Shown: positions 37,071-45,400 of the stretch, piece after piece | How positions within the stretch are numbered: position 1 is the first letter of the stretch | Layout of the letters: each line of letters opens with the position of its first letter | Assembly (NCBI GenBank): GCA_038252405.1 | Contig: JBBSAJ010000020.1 | Location: 1 to 45,401 of the forward strand | Length of the DNA stretch: 45,401 nucleotides | Source of the DNA: DATCDE01 sp038252405 | Lineage (GTDB): Bacteria; Actinomycetota; Actinomycetes; Prado026 | Direction: 5' to 3' | The notes under the pieces: generated by a model | Told to the model about the DNA's origin: nothing | The model's input: only the letters and a program-made list of their open reading frames with translations | The model's database searches: none | Position numbers and translations under genes: made by a program

Positions 37071-38903
37071 TCAGCCCGTCCCGCCGTCCGTCGGCTCCGC
37101 CCCGGGGCTGCGGGCCGCGATGTGCTCCTCGGCCGACTCGTCGTCCGGCAGGTCATCGAGGTCGGGGACGCCGACCTGGGCCGGGACGTGCTTGAGCCCG
37201 TGCGCTCGCCGGGCCTCCCGCACGCCCTGCGAGATGCTGTGCCACAGGTGGTCCTCGCCGAGGTCGGCGACGAGCCCCGACCGTCGCAACGCGTGGCGGA
37301 CCGGCCACATGACGCGGACCAGGTAGAGGTCGATGTCGCGCCTGCGCAGCCCGGCCAGCAGGTCGGCGAGCGCATCGGCGCTCGTCGTGTCCATCTGGTT
37401 GGTCGCCTCCATGTCGAGCACGAGCGCCCGTATCCCGGGGACGGCGTCCACCTGGGCGAGCACCGTGTCATGGATCGGCGCCGCGGTGACCCAGAAGATC
37501 GGCGCGTCGACGCGCAGCACCATCACCCCCGGGTACGTCGGGCGTTCCTCGTGGTTGCGGGTGCTGCCCCAGGCGGCCTTCTCGTCGGTCACCTTGCCCA
37601 TGACCTCGACGTCCACCCGGCTCGAGCGGTACACCAGGCCGAGCACCGACCCGGCCACCGCCACGAGCAGGCCGTTCAGCGGGCCGAAGGCCAGCACGCC
37701 CACGGCCGCGACGACGGCCGCGACGATGTCGTTGCGCCGCACCTTCGCGTAGCGGCGCAGCGCGGGGAAGTCCATGAGCCTCCAGACCGCGTTGACGACG
37801 ATCGCGCTCAGCACGGCCTTGGGCAGGCCGGACAGGACCGGGGCGATCGCCACGATGACGACGAGGGCGAGCCCGGCCGCGACCAGCCCGGCCATCTGGG
37901 TGCGGCCGCGCGCGTCGTTGACGGCGGCCGTCTTGGACAGGCTGCCGGCCACCCCGATGCCGCCGAGCAGCCCGGAGCCGATGTTGGCCACGCCGGAGGC
38001 GACCAGCTCCTGGTCGGAGTCGATGCGGTAGCCGCCCCGGCCGGCGAACAGCCGGGCCGCGCTCAGCCCCTCCGCCAGCCCCACCAGGGCCAGCGCCGCA
38101 CCGGCGCCGATCAGAGCGGCCAGGTCCGCGGCATCGACCGACGGGAGACCCGGCGTCGGCAGCCCCCGCGGCACCGGCCCGACGACCGCGACGCCCCGGG
38201 CCCGCAGGTCGAGCGCGCCCGAGGCGGCCAGCCCCCCGATCAGCACCACGAGGGCCCACGGCCACCGCGGGGCCGGCCACTGGCCGCCGAACAGGATCAG
38301 CAAGGCGACCGCGGAGACGACCATCGTCGCCAGGTCGGCGTCGCCGCGGGACAGGCTGGCACCCAGGGCGCCCACCCGCTCCACGACCTGGCCCCGTGGC
38401 GTCGGAACGCCGAGCAGGTTGGGCACCTCGCCCAGGATGACGAGGATGGTCAGGCCCAGGACGAAGCCGGTGACGATGGGTTTGGACAGGAACTCCGCCA
38501 TCCAGCCGATCCCGAGGAACCCGGCCGCCAGCAGGACGAGGCCGGAGCCCAGCGCCAGGGCCGCCGTGTAGGACGCCGCGTGCACCGTCCCCGCGACCCC
38601 GAAGCTGGCCAGGAACGACCCGGACAGCACGGACACCGTCGACACCGGCCCCACGACCAGCTGGCGGGACGAGCCGAAGATCGCGTAGGCCACGAGGGCC
38701 ACCGGCACGGCGTAGAGGCCCACCTGGACGGGAGCGCCGGCGATCGAGGCGTAGCCGAGGGCCTGCGGAACGGCGAGCGCGGCCACCACCGCGCCCGCCA
38801 CGACGTCACCGCGCAGCCAGCCGCGCTGGTACCGGGGCAGCCAGGTGACCGCCGGGACCCGGCGCCAGCGCCGCCGCGGCGCCGCCCTGGGGTCATCGCT
38901 CAC
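37071..38903 (-). CDS. SulP-family anion transporter with STAS domain
   Basis: A 610-residue membrane protein. The SulP signature VVAGAVVAALAVPQALGYASIAGAPVQVGLYAV opens ten or more membrane helices, with VVGPVSTVSVLSGS and LVGLAEGLSAARLFAGRGGY. A C-terminal STAS domain (~470-575) contains IRALVLDMEATNQMDTTSADALADLL. These transporters carry sulfate, bicarbonate or other anions; the substrate is not predictable. Starts at GTG 38903. It lies downstream of the Fe-S protein gene on the same strand, 36 bp away. Confidence 0.92.
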   Translation of the reverse strand: MSDDPRAAPRRRWRRVPAVTWLPRYQRGWLRGDVVAGAVVAALAVPQALGYASIAGAPVQVGLYAVPVALVAYAIFGSSRQLVVGPVSTVSVLSGSFLASFGVAGTVHAASYTAALALGSGLVLLAAGFLGIGWMAEFLSKPIVTGFVLGLTILVILGEVPNLLGVPTPRGQVVERVGALGASLSRGDADLATMVVSAVALLILFGGQWPAPRWPWALVVLIGGLAASGALDLRARGVAVVGPVPRGLPTPGLPSVDAADLAALIGAGAALALVGLAEGLSAARLFAGRGGYRIDSDQELVASGVANIGSGLLGGIGVAGSLSKTAAVNDARGRTQMAGLVAAGLALVVIVAIAPVLSGLPKAVLSAIVVNAVWRLMDFPALRRYAKVRRNDIVAAVVAAVGVLAFGPLNGLLVAVAGSVLGLVYRSSRVDVEVMGKVTDEKAAWGSTRNHEERPTYPGVMVLRVDAPIFWVTAAPIHDTVLAQVDAVPGIRALVLDMEATNQMDTTSADALADLLAGLRRRDIDLYLVRVMWPVRHALRRSGLVADLGEDHLWHSISQGVREARRAHGLKHVPAQVGVPDLDDLPDDESAEEHIAARSPGAEPTDGGTG

Positions 38904-38939
38904 GCGGGGCCGCCTCTCGTCCGCACTCGGGCCGCCAGG

Positions 38940-40256
38940 CTATCGACGGCGGACGTCGGTGGCTGTCTGGTCCCGCGCGACGGCGTGCACGAGTCCCAGC
39001 AGGCCGCGCAGGAACACCGAGTTGAGCGGCTCGACGGCGCGCAGCGCGGTCACGGGCGGGCTCTGCTCGACCAGCTGGAGCACCCGGGCCAGGGCGTGCG
39101 GACCGGCGCCGTCCAGGGTGTCGACGAGCAGGTCGCCGAGCTTGCCCCGCTCCACCGCCATGGCGACCATCCGGTCGAAGGTGTCCTCGGGGGTGAAGAC
39201 CCGGCGGTCTCGGGGCGCCATCGAGTGGGCGTCGTAGCGACAGACCTCGTCGCAGACCCCGCAGCCCAGGCACCGCTGCGGGTCGACGATGGCCCAGTAC
39301 TTGCGGCGTCCTCTGCCTTGGTTGTCGACCATCGTGATGGCCTTCGCGGGGCAGGCGCGGAAGCACTTCTTGCAACCGCGGCAGTGGGTGTGGTCGACCT
39401 CCGCGATCCAGTTCGACGAGACGATCGCCCCGGTGATGCCGTGCCGGCGGATCGACTGCATCATCCCGCAGCAGCAGCCGCAGCAGTTGCACAGGTAGCT
39501 GATGCCCTGCTGCACGTTGTCGGCGGTCTGGGCCAGGCCGGCGGCCTTGCACTCGGCCAGGATGCGCAGCCCCTCGTCGTTGGTGATCCGCTCGGCGATG
39601 CCGGCCCGCACCAGCGCGTCAGCCGACCCGCCGAAGGTCAGGCAGGTCCGCAGCGGCGCCCCACATCCCCGGCCCATGAGCTGGGCGTGCTCGCGGCAGG
39701 GACACAGGGAGACGGCGATGGACGTCGCCTCGCCGACGACGTGGGTGGCCCGCTCCCAGTCGAGCACCTCGACCTGTGGCTCGGCGGGGAGGGCCTCCTC
39801 GCGGACCAGGGACCGACCGAGCTGGGTGCTGCCGCGGAACACCGAGTGCGCCAGCGTGCTGTCGTCGTACAGGTAGTGGTCGAACAGCTCGGCCAGCTCA
39901 GCCATCGGGGCGTCCGCACGGACCCGCATGAAGGTGAACTCGAAGAAGCCGATGACCACGGGCGCGAGGGCGACATAGCGGTGCCCCCGGTGCTCCAGGT
40001 CGACGACGAGTCCCTTCCTCGCCATCGCGTCGACCATGGGCTCGAGCTCGGCGGCCGGGCGCCCGACCCGGTGGGCGATTGTGTCGAGCGTCCCGAGGGT
40101 CGGCATCAGCACCGCCAGCTCGGCCTCCTCCGGCGTGAACAGCAGACGAAGGATCCGCTGGAACACCACCGAGTCCGGCGCCCCGGTCGGCATCCGGTCC
40201 AGGCGCTGCTGGAGACGGTGGTAGGCGGTGTCCGGATCCGCGAGCGTGTGCGCCAT
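38940..40256 (-). CDS. 4Fe-4S protein with an extra Cys-rich region
   Basis: A 438-residue cytoplasmic protein. Residues ~1-175 include a winged-helix-like segment (TLGTLDTIAHRVGRPAAELEPMVDAMARKGLV). Then come CPCREH, CGAPLRTCLTFG, and the unusual CNCCGCCCGMM. Two classical [4Fe-4S] motifs follow: CRGCKKCFRACPAK and CLGCGVCDEVCRYDA. The order matches 4Fe-4S binding proteins linked to anaerobic or sulfur redox enzymes in other bacteria; no partner enzyme is encoded here. GGGAGGTCGGTC precedes the ATG. The upstream SRPBCC ORF overlaps its first 359 bp in another frame. Confidence 0.88.
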   Translation of the reverse strand: MAHTLADPDTAYHRLQQRLDRMPTGAPDSVVFQRILRLLFTPEEAELAVLMPTLGTLDTIAHRVGRPAAELEPMVDAMARKGLVVDLEHRGHRYVALAPVVIGFFEFTFMRVRADAPMAELAELFDHYLYDDSTLAHSVFRGSTQLGRSLVREEALPAEPQVEVLDWERATHVVGEATSIAVSLCPCREHAQLMGRGCGAPLRTCLTFGGSADALVRAGIAERITNDEGLRILAECKAAGLAQTADNVQQGISYLCNCCGCCCGMMQSIRRHGITGAIVSSNWIAEVDHTHCRGCKKCFRACPAKAITMVDNQGRGRRKYWAIVDPQRCLGCGVCDEVCRYDAHSMAPRDRRVFTPEDTFDRMVAMAVERGKLGDLLVDTLDGAGPHALARVLQLVEQSPPVTALRAVEPLNSVFLRGLLGLVHAVARDQTATDVRRR

Positions 40257-40977
40257 GACCGACCTCCCGGGGACGACCTGGTCTCGACCCCAGCCCAGCG
40301 CAGCCGCGCCCGTGTCGTCCAGGGCCGCAGGACCCGGCAGCCCATCCAGCGGTGCGCTCGGCCCGGTCCCGGATGCCGCGCAGCATCCGCTGGCTCATCA
40401 CGAAGCTGACCAGCTCAACCGGCTCGACCAGCAGCGGCGCCCACCACCGGGTGTACCCGTACCGCTCGCGCACCAGCAGTCGAGTACGGCCCCCGGACGC
40501 GTCGCGCAGCACGAAGGCCCAGCTGAAGTCGTACGGCGGGGGCGCCTCGCCCATCGGCACGCCACCGCTGAGCACCAGGGCGTGCCCAGGCTCGACGAGG
40601 GTCACCTGCAGCCCCACGTCCGGGTGCAGCCGGAACGCGTCCCCGACGGCCAGCTGCTGGAACTCAGTCAGGACCCGGTCGGCGCTGTGCATGTCACAGC
40701 CGACCAGGTTCTCCAGCGCGTCGTAGCTGTACAACCCACCCCGGCCCTGCCCCATCTGCACGACCCACGGCCAGACCTGCTCCGGTGGCGCCGAGATGGT
40801 GACCGCCCGGGTCGCCACCAGGTTCGGCTGGGCGATCAGCTCGTCGCCGGGCAGCACCGCGGCGAGTTCGTCGTCGGTCGCGCCCCAGCGCAACGACCGT
40901 GACCGGGCGAGCGCCGTCCCGGCCGCTGCGGCGGCCAGTGCGGCCGACCACGCGAGTGCTGGTCTGTGCGCCCTCAT
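39898..40977 (-). CDS. SRPBCC-like protein with run-on C terminus (probable lost stop or frameshift)
   Basis: A 359-codon frame. Residues ~1-205 are a normal SRPBCC (START/Bet v1-like) lipid-binding type protein: N-terminal hydrophobic stretch, AVTISAPPEQVWPWVVQMGQGRGGLYSYDALENLVGCD, VTLVEPGHALVLSGG and RERYGYTRWWAPLLVEPVELVSFVMSQRMLRGIRDRAE. After RDRAER the frame turns into Gly/Arg/Pro shadow sequence and runs 359 bases into the Fe-S gene. Family proteins end close to RDRAE, so the native stop has been lost or shifted. GGAGGTCCC precedes the ATG at 40977. Confidence 0.7.
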   Translation of the reverse strand: MRAHRPALAWSAALAAAAAGTALARSRSLRWGATDDELAAVLPGDELIAQPNLVATRAVTISAPPEQVWPWVVQMGQGRGGLYSYDALENLVGCDMHSADRVLTEFQQLAVGDAFRLHPDVGLQVTLVEPGHALVLSGGVPMGEAPPPYDFSWAFVLRDASGGRTRLLVRERYGYTRWWAPLLVEPVELVSFVMSQRMLRGIRDRAERTAGWAAGSCGPGRHGRGCAGLGSRPGRPREVGHGAHARGSGHRLPPSPAAPGPDADRGAGLGGVPADPSSAVHAGGGRAGGADADPRDARHNRPPGRAPGRRARAHGRRDGEEGTRRRPGAPGAPLCRPRARGHRLLRVHLHAGPCGRPDG

Positions 40978-40996
40978 GGGACCTCCTCGGACGACG

Positions 40997-42589
40997 TCAG
41001 GGGGACAGGTCGCGCCGCCGCCAGCCGACGTACCCGACCGCCGAGAGCAGTGCCGCGGTCGCGGTGAGCAGCAGCAGCGGAACCACGTCGGACGATCCGA
41101 CCGGCAGCCGGGGGGAGTGAACGAACGGGGACAGGTCCATCAGCCACTGGGGAGCCTTCCAGAGCACTCCGAACTCGCCGAGCACGATGAACGCGACCAG
41201 CACCCCCCACACCGCCCCGGTCAGGCGGGGCACCCAGCCGAACACCGCCACAACGGCGCCGGCCATCACCCAGGCCGCGGGAACCTGGCCGAGTGCGGTC
41301 GCGACAACCCGACCGACCTGACTCGCGTCGTGCTGCACGATGGCGTCACCGGCCCCCACCGCGAGCCCGGCGACGAGCAGCAGGAGGGTGATCCCGAGCA
41401 GTGCCGCCAGGGAGTGGCTGGTGGCCCAGCGGGACCGTGGGGTCGCGGTGGCGAGCAGCATCTCGGCGTGCCCGGTGGTCTCCTCCGACCGCAGGTGGTT
41501 GGCCGCGGCGATCCCGTACGCCGCGACGATGGTGCCCAGGATTCGGAGCTCGGCCGAGAGGAACGCATCGGACAGGGCCTGCTCCCCGCCCAGACGGGTG
41601 ATGATGTCGCGCATCTGCGGGGAGGTGACGAGCCCCGTGACGCTGGTGGCGAGGGACCCGAGCAGGGCACCGAACACGAGGAAGGCCACCGCCCAGCTGA
41701 CGAACACGCCGCGGTGCAGCCGCACGGCCAGGTCCCACACCCCGGCCAGGCCGCCGCGCGCCGGGCCCGGCCGGTCCGCGATGAGACCGGCGTCCAGGTC
41801 GCGGCGGGCCCGCAGCAGGAACGCCAGGGGCACCAGCCCGGCGACCAGGGCCAACGGGAGCAGCAACACCCACCAGCGGTCGCCGGCGAAGGCTCGGACC
41901 TGCTGGTTCCAGCCGATCGGGGACAGCCAGGACAGCAGGGACGGGCCGTGCTCGGCCAGGTCGCCCACGGCGCGCAGCGCGTAGGTGACGCCGACTGCGA
42001 CGAGGCCCAGGCCGACTGCGACCCGCGCCCCGGTGCTGACCTGCGCGGTCACCCCGGCGACGGCGGTGAACGCCATTCCGGTGGCGGCCCAGCCGAGGCC
42101 GAAGGCCAGCGAGCCCCCGGAGGGAAGCCCGACGGCGACCAGCGTCCCCGTGGTCAGCAGGCCGAGCAGCACGCTGGCACCGAAGCCGACCACCAGCGCT
42201 GCAGTGAGCGGAGCGTGCCGGCCGACGATCCCACCGGCCACCAGCTCCAGCCGCCCGGACTCCTCCTCCGCGCGGGTGTGCCGCACCGCGATGACCACCA
42301 TGAGCACCGACAGCAGCGCGGCCCCGAACGCGGTCAGCTTGATCAGTGACAGCGCGCCGAGCGACGCGGGGTCGTAGATGCGTCCGTACAGCGCCACCAG
42401 GGAGGCCGTGGAGTTGATCGTGTCGGCGGCCGCGACGCGGTCCTGCACGCTCGGGTAGAGGTCGGCGGTGGCGGAGGCGGAGAAGCCGGTCATGAGCGCG
42501 AACAGCAGGATCCAGCCGGACAGCAGCCAGCGGTCCCGCCGCAGGGCCAGCCGGACCAGGGCACCGGTCCCGGCGAGCGCGCTAGTCAT
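40997..42589 (-). CDS. ABC-2 type exporter permease
   Basis: A 530-residue protein with about twelve membrane helices in two related halves (WLLSGWILLFALMTGFSAS, LIKLTAFGAALLSVLMVVIAV; SWAVAFLVFGALLGSLATSV, ITLLLLVAGLAVGAGDAIV). Loop segments HTRAEEESGRLELVAGG and HLRSEETTGHAEMLLATATPRSRW repeat the EExxGxxE signature of the actinobacterial polyketide/antibiotic-type ABC exporters. It pairs with the ATPase gene, overlapping it by 8 bases. Exported substrate unknown. Confidence 0.88.
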   Translation of the reverse strand: MTSALAGTGALVRLALRRDRWLLSGWILLFALMTGFSASATADLYPSVQDRVAAADTINSTASLVALYGRIYDPASLGALSLIKLTAFGAALLSVLMVVIAVRHTRAEEESGRLELVAGGIVGRHAPLTAALVVGFGASVLLGLLTTGTLVAVGLPSGGSLAFGLGWAATGMAFTAVAGVTAQVSTGARVAVGLGLVAVGVTYALRAVGDLAEHGPSLLSWLSPIGWNQQVRAFAGDRWWVLLLPLALVAGLVPLAFLLRARRDLDAGLIADRPGPARGGLAGVWDLAVRLHRGVFVSWAVAFLVFGALLGSLATSVTGLVTSPQMRDIITRLGGEQALSDAFLSAELRILGTIVAAYGIAAANHLRSEETTGHAEMLLATATPRSRWATSHSLAALLGITLLLLVAGLAVGAGDAIVQHDASQVGRVVATALGQVPAAWVMAGAVVAVFGWVPRLTGAVWGVLVAFIVLGEFGVLWKAPQWLMDLSPFVHSPRLPVGSSDVVPLLLLTATAALLSAVGYVGWRRRDLSP

Positions 42590-43511
42590 CGCCGCGTCGC
42601 GCGGACGCCGTCGTGCCGTAGTGGCGCAGGAACAGCTCCTCCAGGGTGGGCGGCTGGCTGGTCAGGGTGCGCAGCCCGGCCGCGCCGAGCGCCTGCACCA
42701 GCGGGGCCAGCCCGTGCTCCTCCACCTGGGCGCTGACCCGGTGGTTCTCGACCCGGACGTCGTGCACCCCCGGGATCCGGTCCAGCCCCTCGGGGACGGC
42801 GGTGACATCGGCGATGACCGACGTGCGGGTGAGGTGCCGCAGCTGCTCCAGCGGGCCGGTCTCCACGACCCGCCCGCTGCGGATGATGCTGACCCGGTCG
42901 GACAGCGCCTCCGCCTCGCTGAGGATGTGGCTGCTCAGCAGCACGGTGCGCCCGTCGTCGCGCAGCTCTCGCACGCAGGTGCGGAAGTCTGCCTCCCTCA
43001 ACGGGTCGAGCCCAGCCGTCGGCTCGTCCAGCAGGTACAGCTCGGCATCGGTGGCCAGCGCCGCGACGAGCGCCACCTTTTGCCGGTTGCCCTTGGAGTA
43101 GGTGCGCGACTTCTTGGTCGGGTCGAGGTCGAACAGCTCGAGGAACCGGTCCCGCCGCGTGCGGTCGTGCCCGCCCTGCAGGCGGCCGAGCAGGTCGATC
43201 ACCTCGCCACCGGACAGGTTCGGCCACAGCGCGACGTCTCCGGGGACGTACGCGAGGCGCCGGTGGAGCTGGGCGGCCTCGCGCCAGGGGTCGCCGCCGA
43301 GCAGCCGCGCCGTCCCGGCGTCCAGCCGCAGCAGGCCGAGCAGCACGCGCAGGGTGGTGGTCTTTCCGGCGCCGTTCGGGCCGAGGAAGCCGTGCACCTC
43401 GCCGCGGGCCACCTGCAGGTCCAGGCCGTCCAGCGCCTTGGTGCGGCCGAACGACTTCACCAGGCCGCGGGCGTCGACGACCAGGTCGGACGACGAGTCG
43501 ATGCTGGTCAC
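42582..43511 (-). CDS. ABC exporter ATP-binding protein (DrrA-like)
   Basis: A 309-residue ATPase. Walker A FLGPNGAGKTT, signature YSKGNRQKVALVAALA (a divergent LSGGQ), Walker B ELYLLDEPTAGLDPL and H-loop VLLSSHILSEAEALSDR are present. The C-terminal ~90 residues (VVETGPLEQLRHL onward) are the regulatory tail of DrrA-type exporters. A GTG 9 bases earlier (43520) is possible, but a TAGCGT -10 box overlaps it and sits 7 bases before the GTG at 43511, so the latter is preferred. Forms an operon with the permease. Confidence 0.9.
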   Translation of the reverse strand: MTSIDSSSDLVVDARGLVKSFGRTKALDGLDLQVARGEVHGFLGPNGAGKTTTLRVLLGLLRLDAGTARLLGGDPWREAAQLHRRLAYVPGDVALWPNLSGGEVIDLLGRLQGGHDRTRRDRFLELFDLDPTKKSRTYSKGNRQKVALVAALATDAELYLLDEPTAGLDPLREADFRTCVRELRDDGRTVLLSSHILSEAEALSDRVSIIRSGRVVETGPLEQLRHLTRTSVIADVTAVPEGLDRIPGVHDVRVENHRVSAQVEEHGLAPLVQALGAAGLRTLTSQPPTLEELFLRHYGTTASARRGDD

Positions 43512-43518
43512 GGCTGTC

Positions 43519-43524
43519 ACGCTA
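43519..43524 (-). promoter_or_regulatory. -10 box TAGCGT for the ABC exporter operon, leaderless start
   Basis: Minus-strand TAGCGT ends 7 bases before the GTG at 43511 and overlaps the alternative GTG at 43520, so it decides the start. Confidence 0.45.
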
Positions 43525-43585
43525 TTCCTGGCAGCGGCACCGGGGACGGCCGATCGGCACCGGCCGGTGGTAGGAGGAGGCGGCG

Positions 43586-44347
43586 ATGAGCGTCCGGGTC
43601 GAGCGCAACGGCGCGGTGGTCACGGTGGTCCTGGACCGGCCGCAGGTGCGCAACGCCGTGGACCGGGCCACGGCGCAGGCACTGGCCGAGGCGTTCGCGG
43701 CGTTCGACGCCGACGACAGCGCCGCGGTCGCCGTGTTGTGGGGCGCGGGCGGCACGTTCTGCGCGGGCGCGGACCTGCGGGCCGTCGCTCGGGGCGAGCC
43801 GAACCGGCTCGAGCCGGACGGCGACGGCCCGATGGGACCGACCCGGATGCTGCTGGGCAAGCCGGTGATCGCGGCGGTGTCCGGCCACGCCGTCGCCGGG
43901 GGGCTCGAGCTGGCTCTGTGGTGCGACCTGCGGGTGGTGGAGTCGGACGCGGTGCTGGGCGTGTTCAGCCGCCGGTTCGGCGTCCCGCTCATCGACGGCG
44001 GGACCGTGCGGCTGCCACGGGTCGTCGGCCTCGGGCGGGCCCTCGACCTGATCCTGACCGGGCGGCCGGTGGGGGCCGAGGAGGCGCTGCGCATCGGCCT
44101 GGCCGACCGGGTCGTGCCACCCGGCTCCGCGCGCACGGCGGCCGAGGAGCTGGCCGCAGGGTTGGCGACGCTGCCGCAGGCGGCGCTGCGGGCCGACCGG
44201 ATGTCGGCGGTCACCGGGTACGGGCTGCCGGTCGGCGCCGCGCTGGCCGCCGAGTTCGGCCGTGGACTACCGTCGCTGACCGAGGGTGTCGAGGGTGCTG
44301 CGCGGTTCGCGGGCGGCGAGGGACGACACGGGGCGCCGACCGGCTGA
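43586..44347 (+). CDS. Enoyl-CoA hydratase/isomerase (crotonase) family protein
   Basis: A 253-residue crotonase fold. The first oxyanion-hole segment GAGGTFCAGADLRAV and the second VSGHAVAGGLELALWCDLRV are intact. The following region reads FSRRFGVPLIDGGTVRLPRVVG; the Glu that usually precedes the GGT turn in true hydratases is not evident, as in several crotonase subfamilies with other chemistry. So the reaction is uncertain. A strong GGAGGAGGCGGCG precedes the ATG. Confidence 0.88.
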   Translation: MSVRVERNGAVVTVVLDRPQVRNAVDRATAQALAEAFAAFDADDSAAVAVLWGAGGTFCAGADLRAVARGEPNRLEPDGDGPMGPTRMLLGKPVIAAVSGHAVAGGLELALWCDLRVVESDAVLGVFSRRFGVPLIDGGTVRLPRVVGLGRALDLILTGRPVGAEEALRIGLADRVVPPGSARTAAEELAAGLATLPQAALRADRMSAVTGYGLPVGAALAAEFGRGLPSLTEGVEGAARFAGGEGRHGAPTG

Positions 44348-44370
44348 CCGGCGTCCGTTGGGAGGTGACC

Positions 44371-44601
44371 ATGACGGAAGAGCCGACACCGGTGCGGCGG
44401 GTGACCAACACCAACGCCCAGCGGATCACGGTGGGGCTGCCCTTCTCGAACATCACGATCGGGGAGCGGAGCGAGGAGGTCGCCGAGCTGGCCGAGGTGG
44501 TGGCCCGGCTCGCCCGGCTGCTGGCCGACGGCGCGGAGCGGTCCGAGCTGGCCGACCTTGCCGACGAGGCCGAGGAGCTGGCCGAGCGGATGCAGGGTTG
44601 A
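44371..44601 (+). CDS. Small acidic helical protein
   Basis: A 76-residue protein. TNTNAQRITVGLPFSNITIGE is followed by an Ala/Glu/Leu-rich helix (SEEVAELAEVVARLARLLADGAE) that could form a coiled coil. GGAGGTGACC lies directly before the ATG. It follows the crotonase gene by 23 bases, probably in one transcript. No known domain was recognised; it is supported by its ribosome binding site and protein-like composition. Confidence 0.65.
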   Translation: MTEEPTPVRRVTNTNAQRITVGLPFSNITIGERSEEVAELAEVVARLARLLADGAERSELADLADEAEELAERMQG

Positions 44602-44667
44602 CGGATCGGTCCCGCCGGAGGTGATCGACTTCGTAGGGTGGGCTCGGCCCGCCCACGGAGGTTCGCG

Positions 44668-44988
44668 ATGACCCGACGTCCGCACGACCCGACCGACCTG
44701 TACCTGGCGCCGGTCGCCCTGGCGATCGACGCCAGGCTGGACGAGCTCGCCGGGCTGACCCGGGCCGAGCTGGCCCAGCGGGTCGCCCTGGAGACCAACC
44801 GGGAGGCGCACAACGCCGAGCAGGCCCAGCACGTGCTGGTCGACGCGGTGACCTACCTGGTCGAGCTGCACGGCTGGGACGTGTCGTGGGTCGCCCGGGG
44901 GATCCGGCTCTCCCACGAGGAGTACAGCCTCGTGCTGGGTGCCCCGGCCGTGTTCGCCGAGTTCGTCGCCGACCCGACCCCCACCTGA
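44668..44988 (+). CDS. Hypothetical protein, helical
   Basis: A 106-residue soluble protein: DPTDLYLAPVALAIDARLDELAGLTRAELAQRVALETNREAH, then HVLVDAVTYLVELHGWDVSWVARGIRLSHEEYSLVLG. A CACGGAGGT ribosome binding site is 7 bases before the ATG; an earlier GTG at 44638 overlaps a TAGGGT -10 box (44634-44639), so the ATG is preferred. Similar small proteins occur in actinobacteria without assigned function. Confidence 0.7.
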   Translation: MTRRPHDPTDLYLAPVALAIDARLDELAGLTRAELAQRVALETNREAHNAEQAQHVLVDAVTYLVELHGWDVSWVARGIRLSHEEYSLVLGAPAVFAEFVADPTPT

Positions 44989-45036
44989 CCCCCAGCCGAC
45001 CCTCCCCCGACCCTCGTCGTGGCGGCTTCGAGCCGA

Positions 45037-45083
45037 ATGAAGGGTCCCTTCTGTGCGTGTGGCCGAAGTTTCCCACCCTTCAT
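45037..45083. repeat. 47-bp palindromic interspersed repeat, copy 2
   Basis: Starts ATGAAGGG and ends CCCTTCAT. It matches the reverse complement of 15186-15232 at 38 of 47 positions without gaps, with identical length. It lies 49 bases after the preceding gene and may act as its terminator. Confidence 0.75.
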
Positions 45084-45232
45084 CCGCCGCCCCCGCGGTT
45101 GAGGACCGCCTCCCAAGCCGCTGATCGCGCCGCCCTTGCTGCCCGCCTGGACCGCATGAGCTGAGGGCGTTCCCCCGGATCGAAGGCGGCTGTCCACAGC
45201 CCGTTTCCGGGGCCTTCAGGTTGTCGGAGGGT

Positions 45233-45274
45233 TGCGAGACGATGGTGTCGTTCGAACATCAGTCTTGTCTCGCA
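45233..45274. repeat. 8-bp inverted repeat TGCGAGAC / GTCTCGCA
   Basis: Perfect arms at 45233-45240 and 45267-45274 separated by 26 bases that include GTTCGAAC. It lies just beyond the 3' end of the minus-strand partial gene and may be the edge of a mobile element or a terminator. Confidence 0.4.
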
Positions 45275-45289
45275 GATGGGGGTGACTTC

Positions 45290-45400
45290 TCAGAACGTGA
45301 GGCCGACGACTTCGCGCTGCTTTCGTTCGGGGCGGCGTCGGTGGTCGGCGAGGTGGTGGTAGATGCGGTCGGCCCAGTGGGCGTTCGCCTCGTTGCGCCG
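45290..45400 (-). CDS. 3' end of an unidentified protein gene
   Basis: The frame is open from the right edge to TGA at 45292-45290. The visible 36 residues begin RRNEANAHWADRIYHHLADH and end KQREVVGLTF. They are charged and protein-like, but too few for family assignment; a transposase or HNH-type protein is possible. The flanking inverted repeat is compatible with a mobile element. Confidence 0.4.
   Translation of the reverse strand, partial: RRNEANAHWADRIYHHLADHRRRPERKQREVVGLTF

Noticed and set aside
37122..40409. A 1095-codon plus-strand frame opposite SulP and the Fe-S gene
   Set aside because: Shadow frame; residues are His/Arg/Gly/Asp-biased and lack any motif, while the minus strand holds clear protein families.
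43521..43545. A fourth TGCCAGG operator for the LAL regulator, upstream of the ABC exporter
   Set aside because: Only TGCCAGGAAT matches; the second CCTGG half and the third G of the GGG run are absent.
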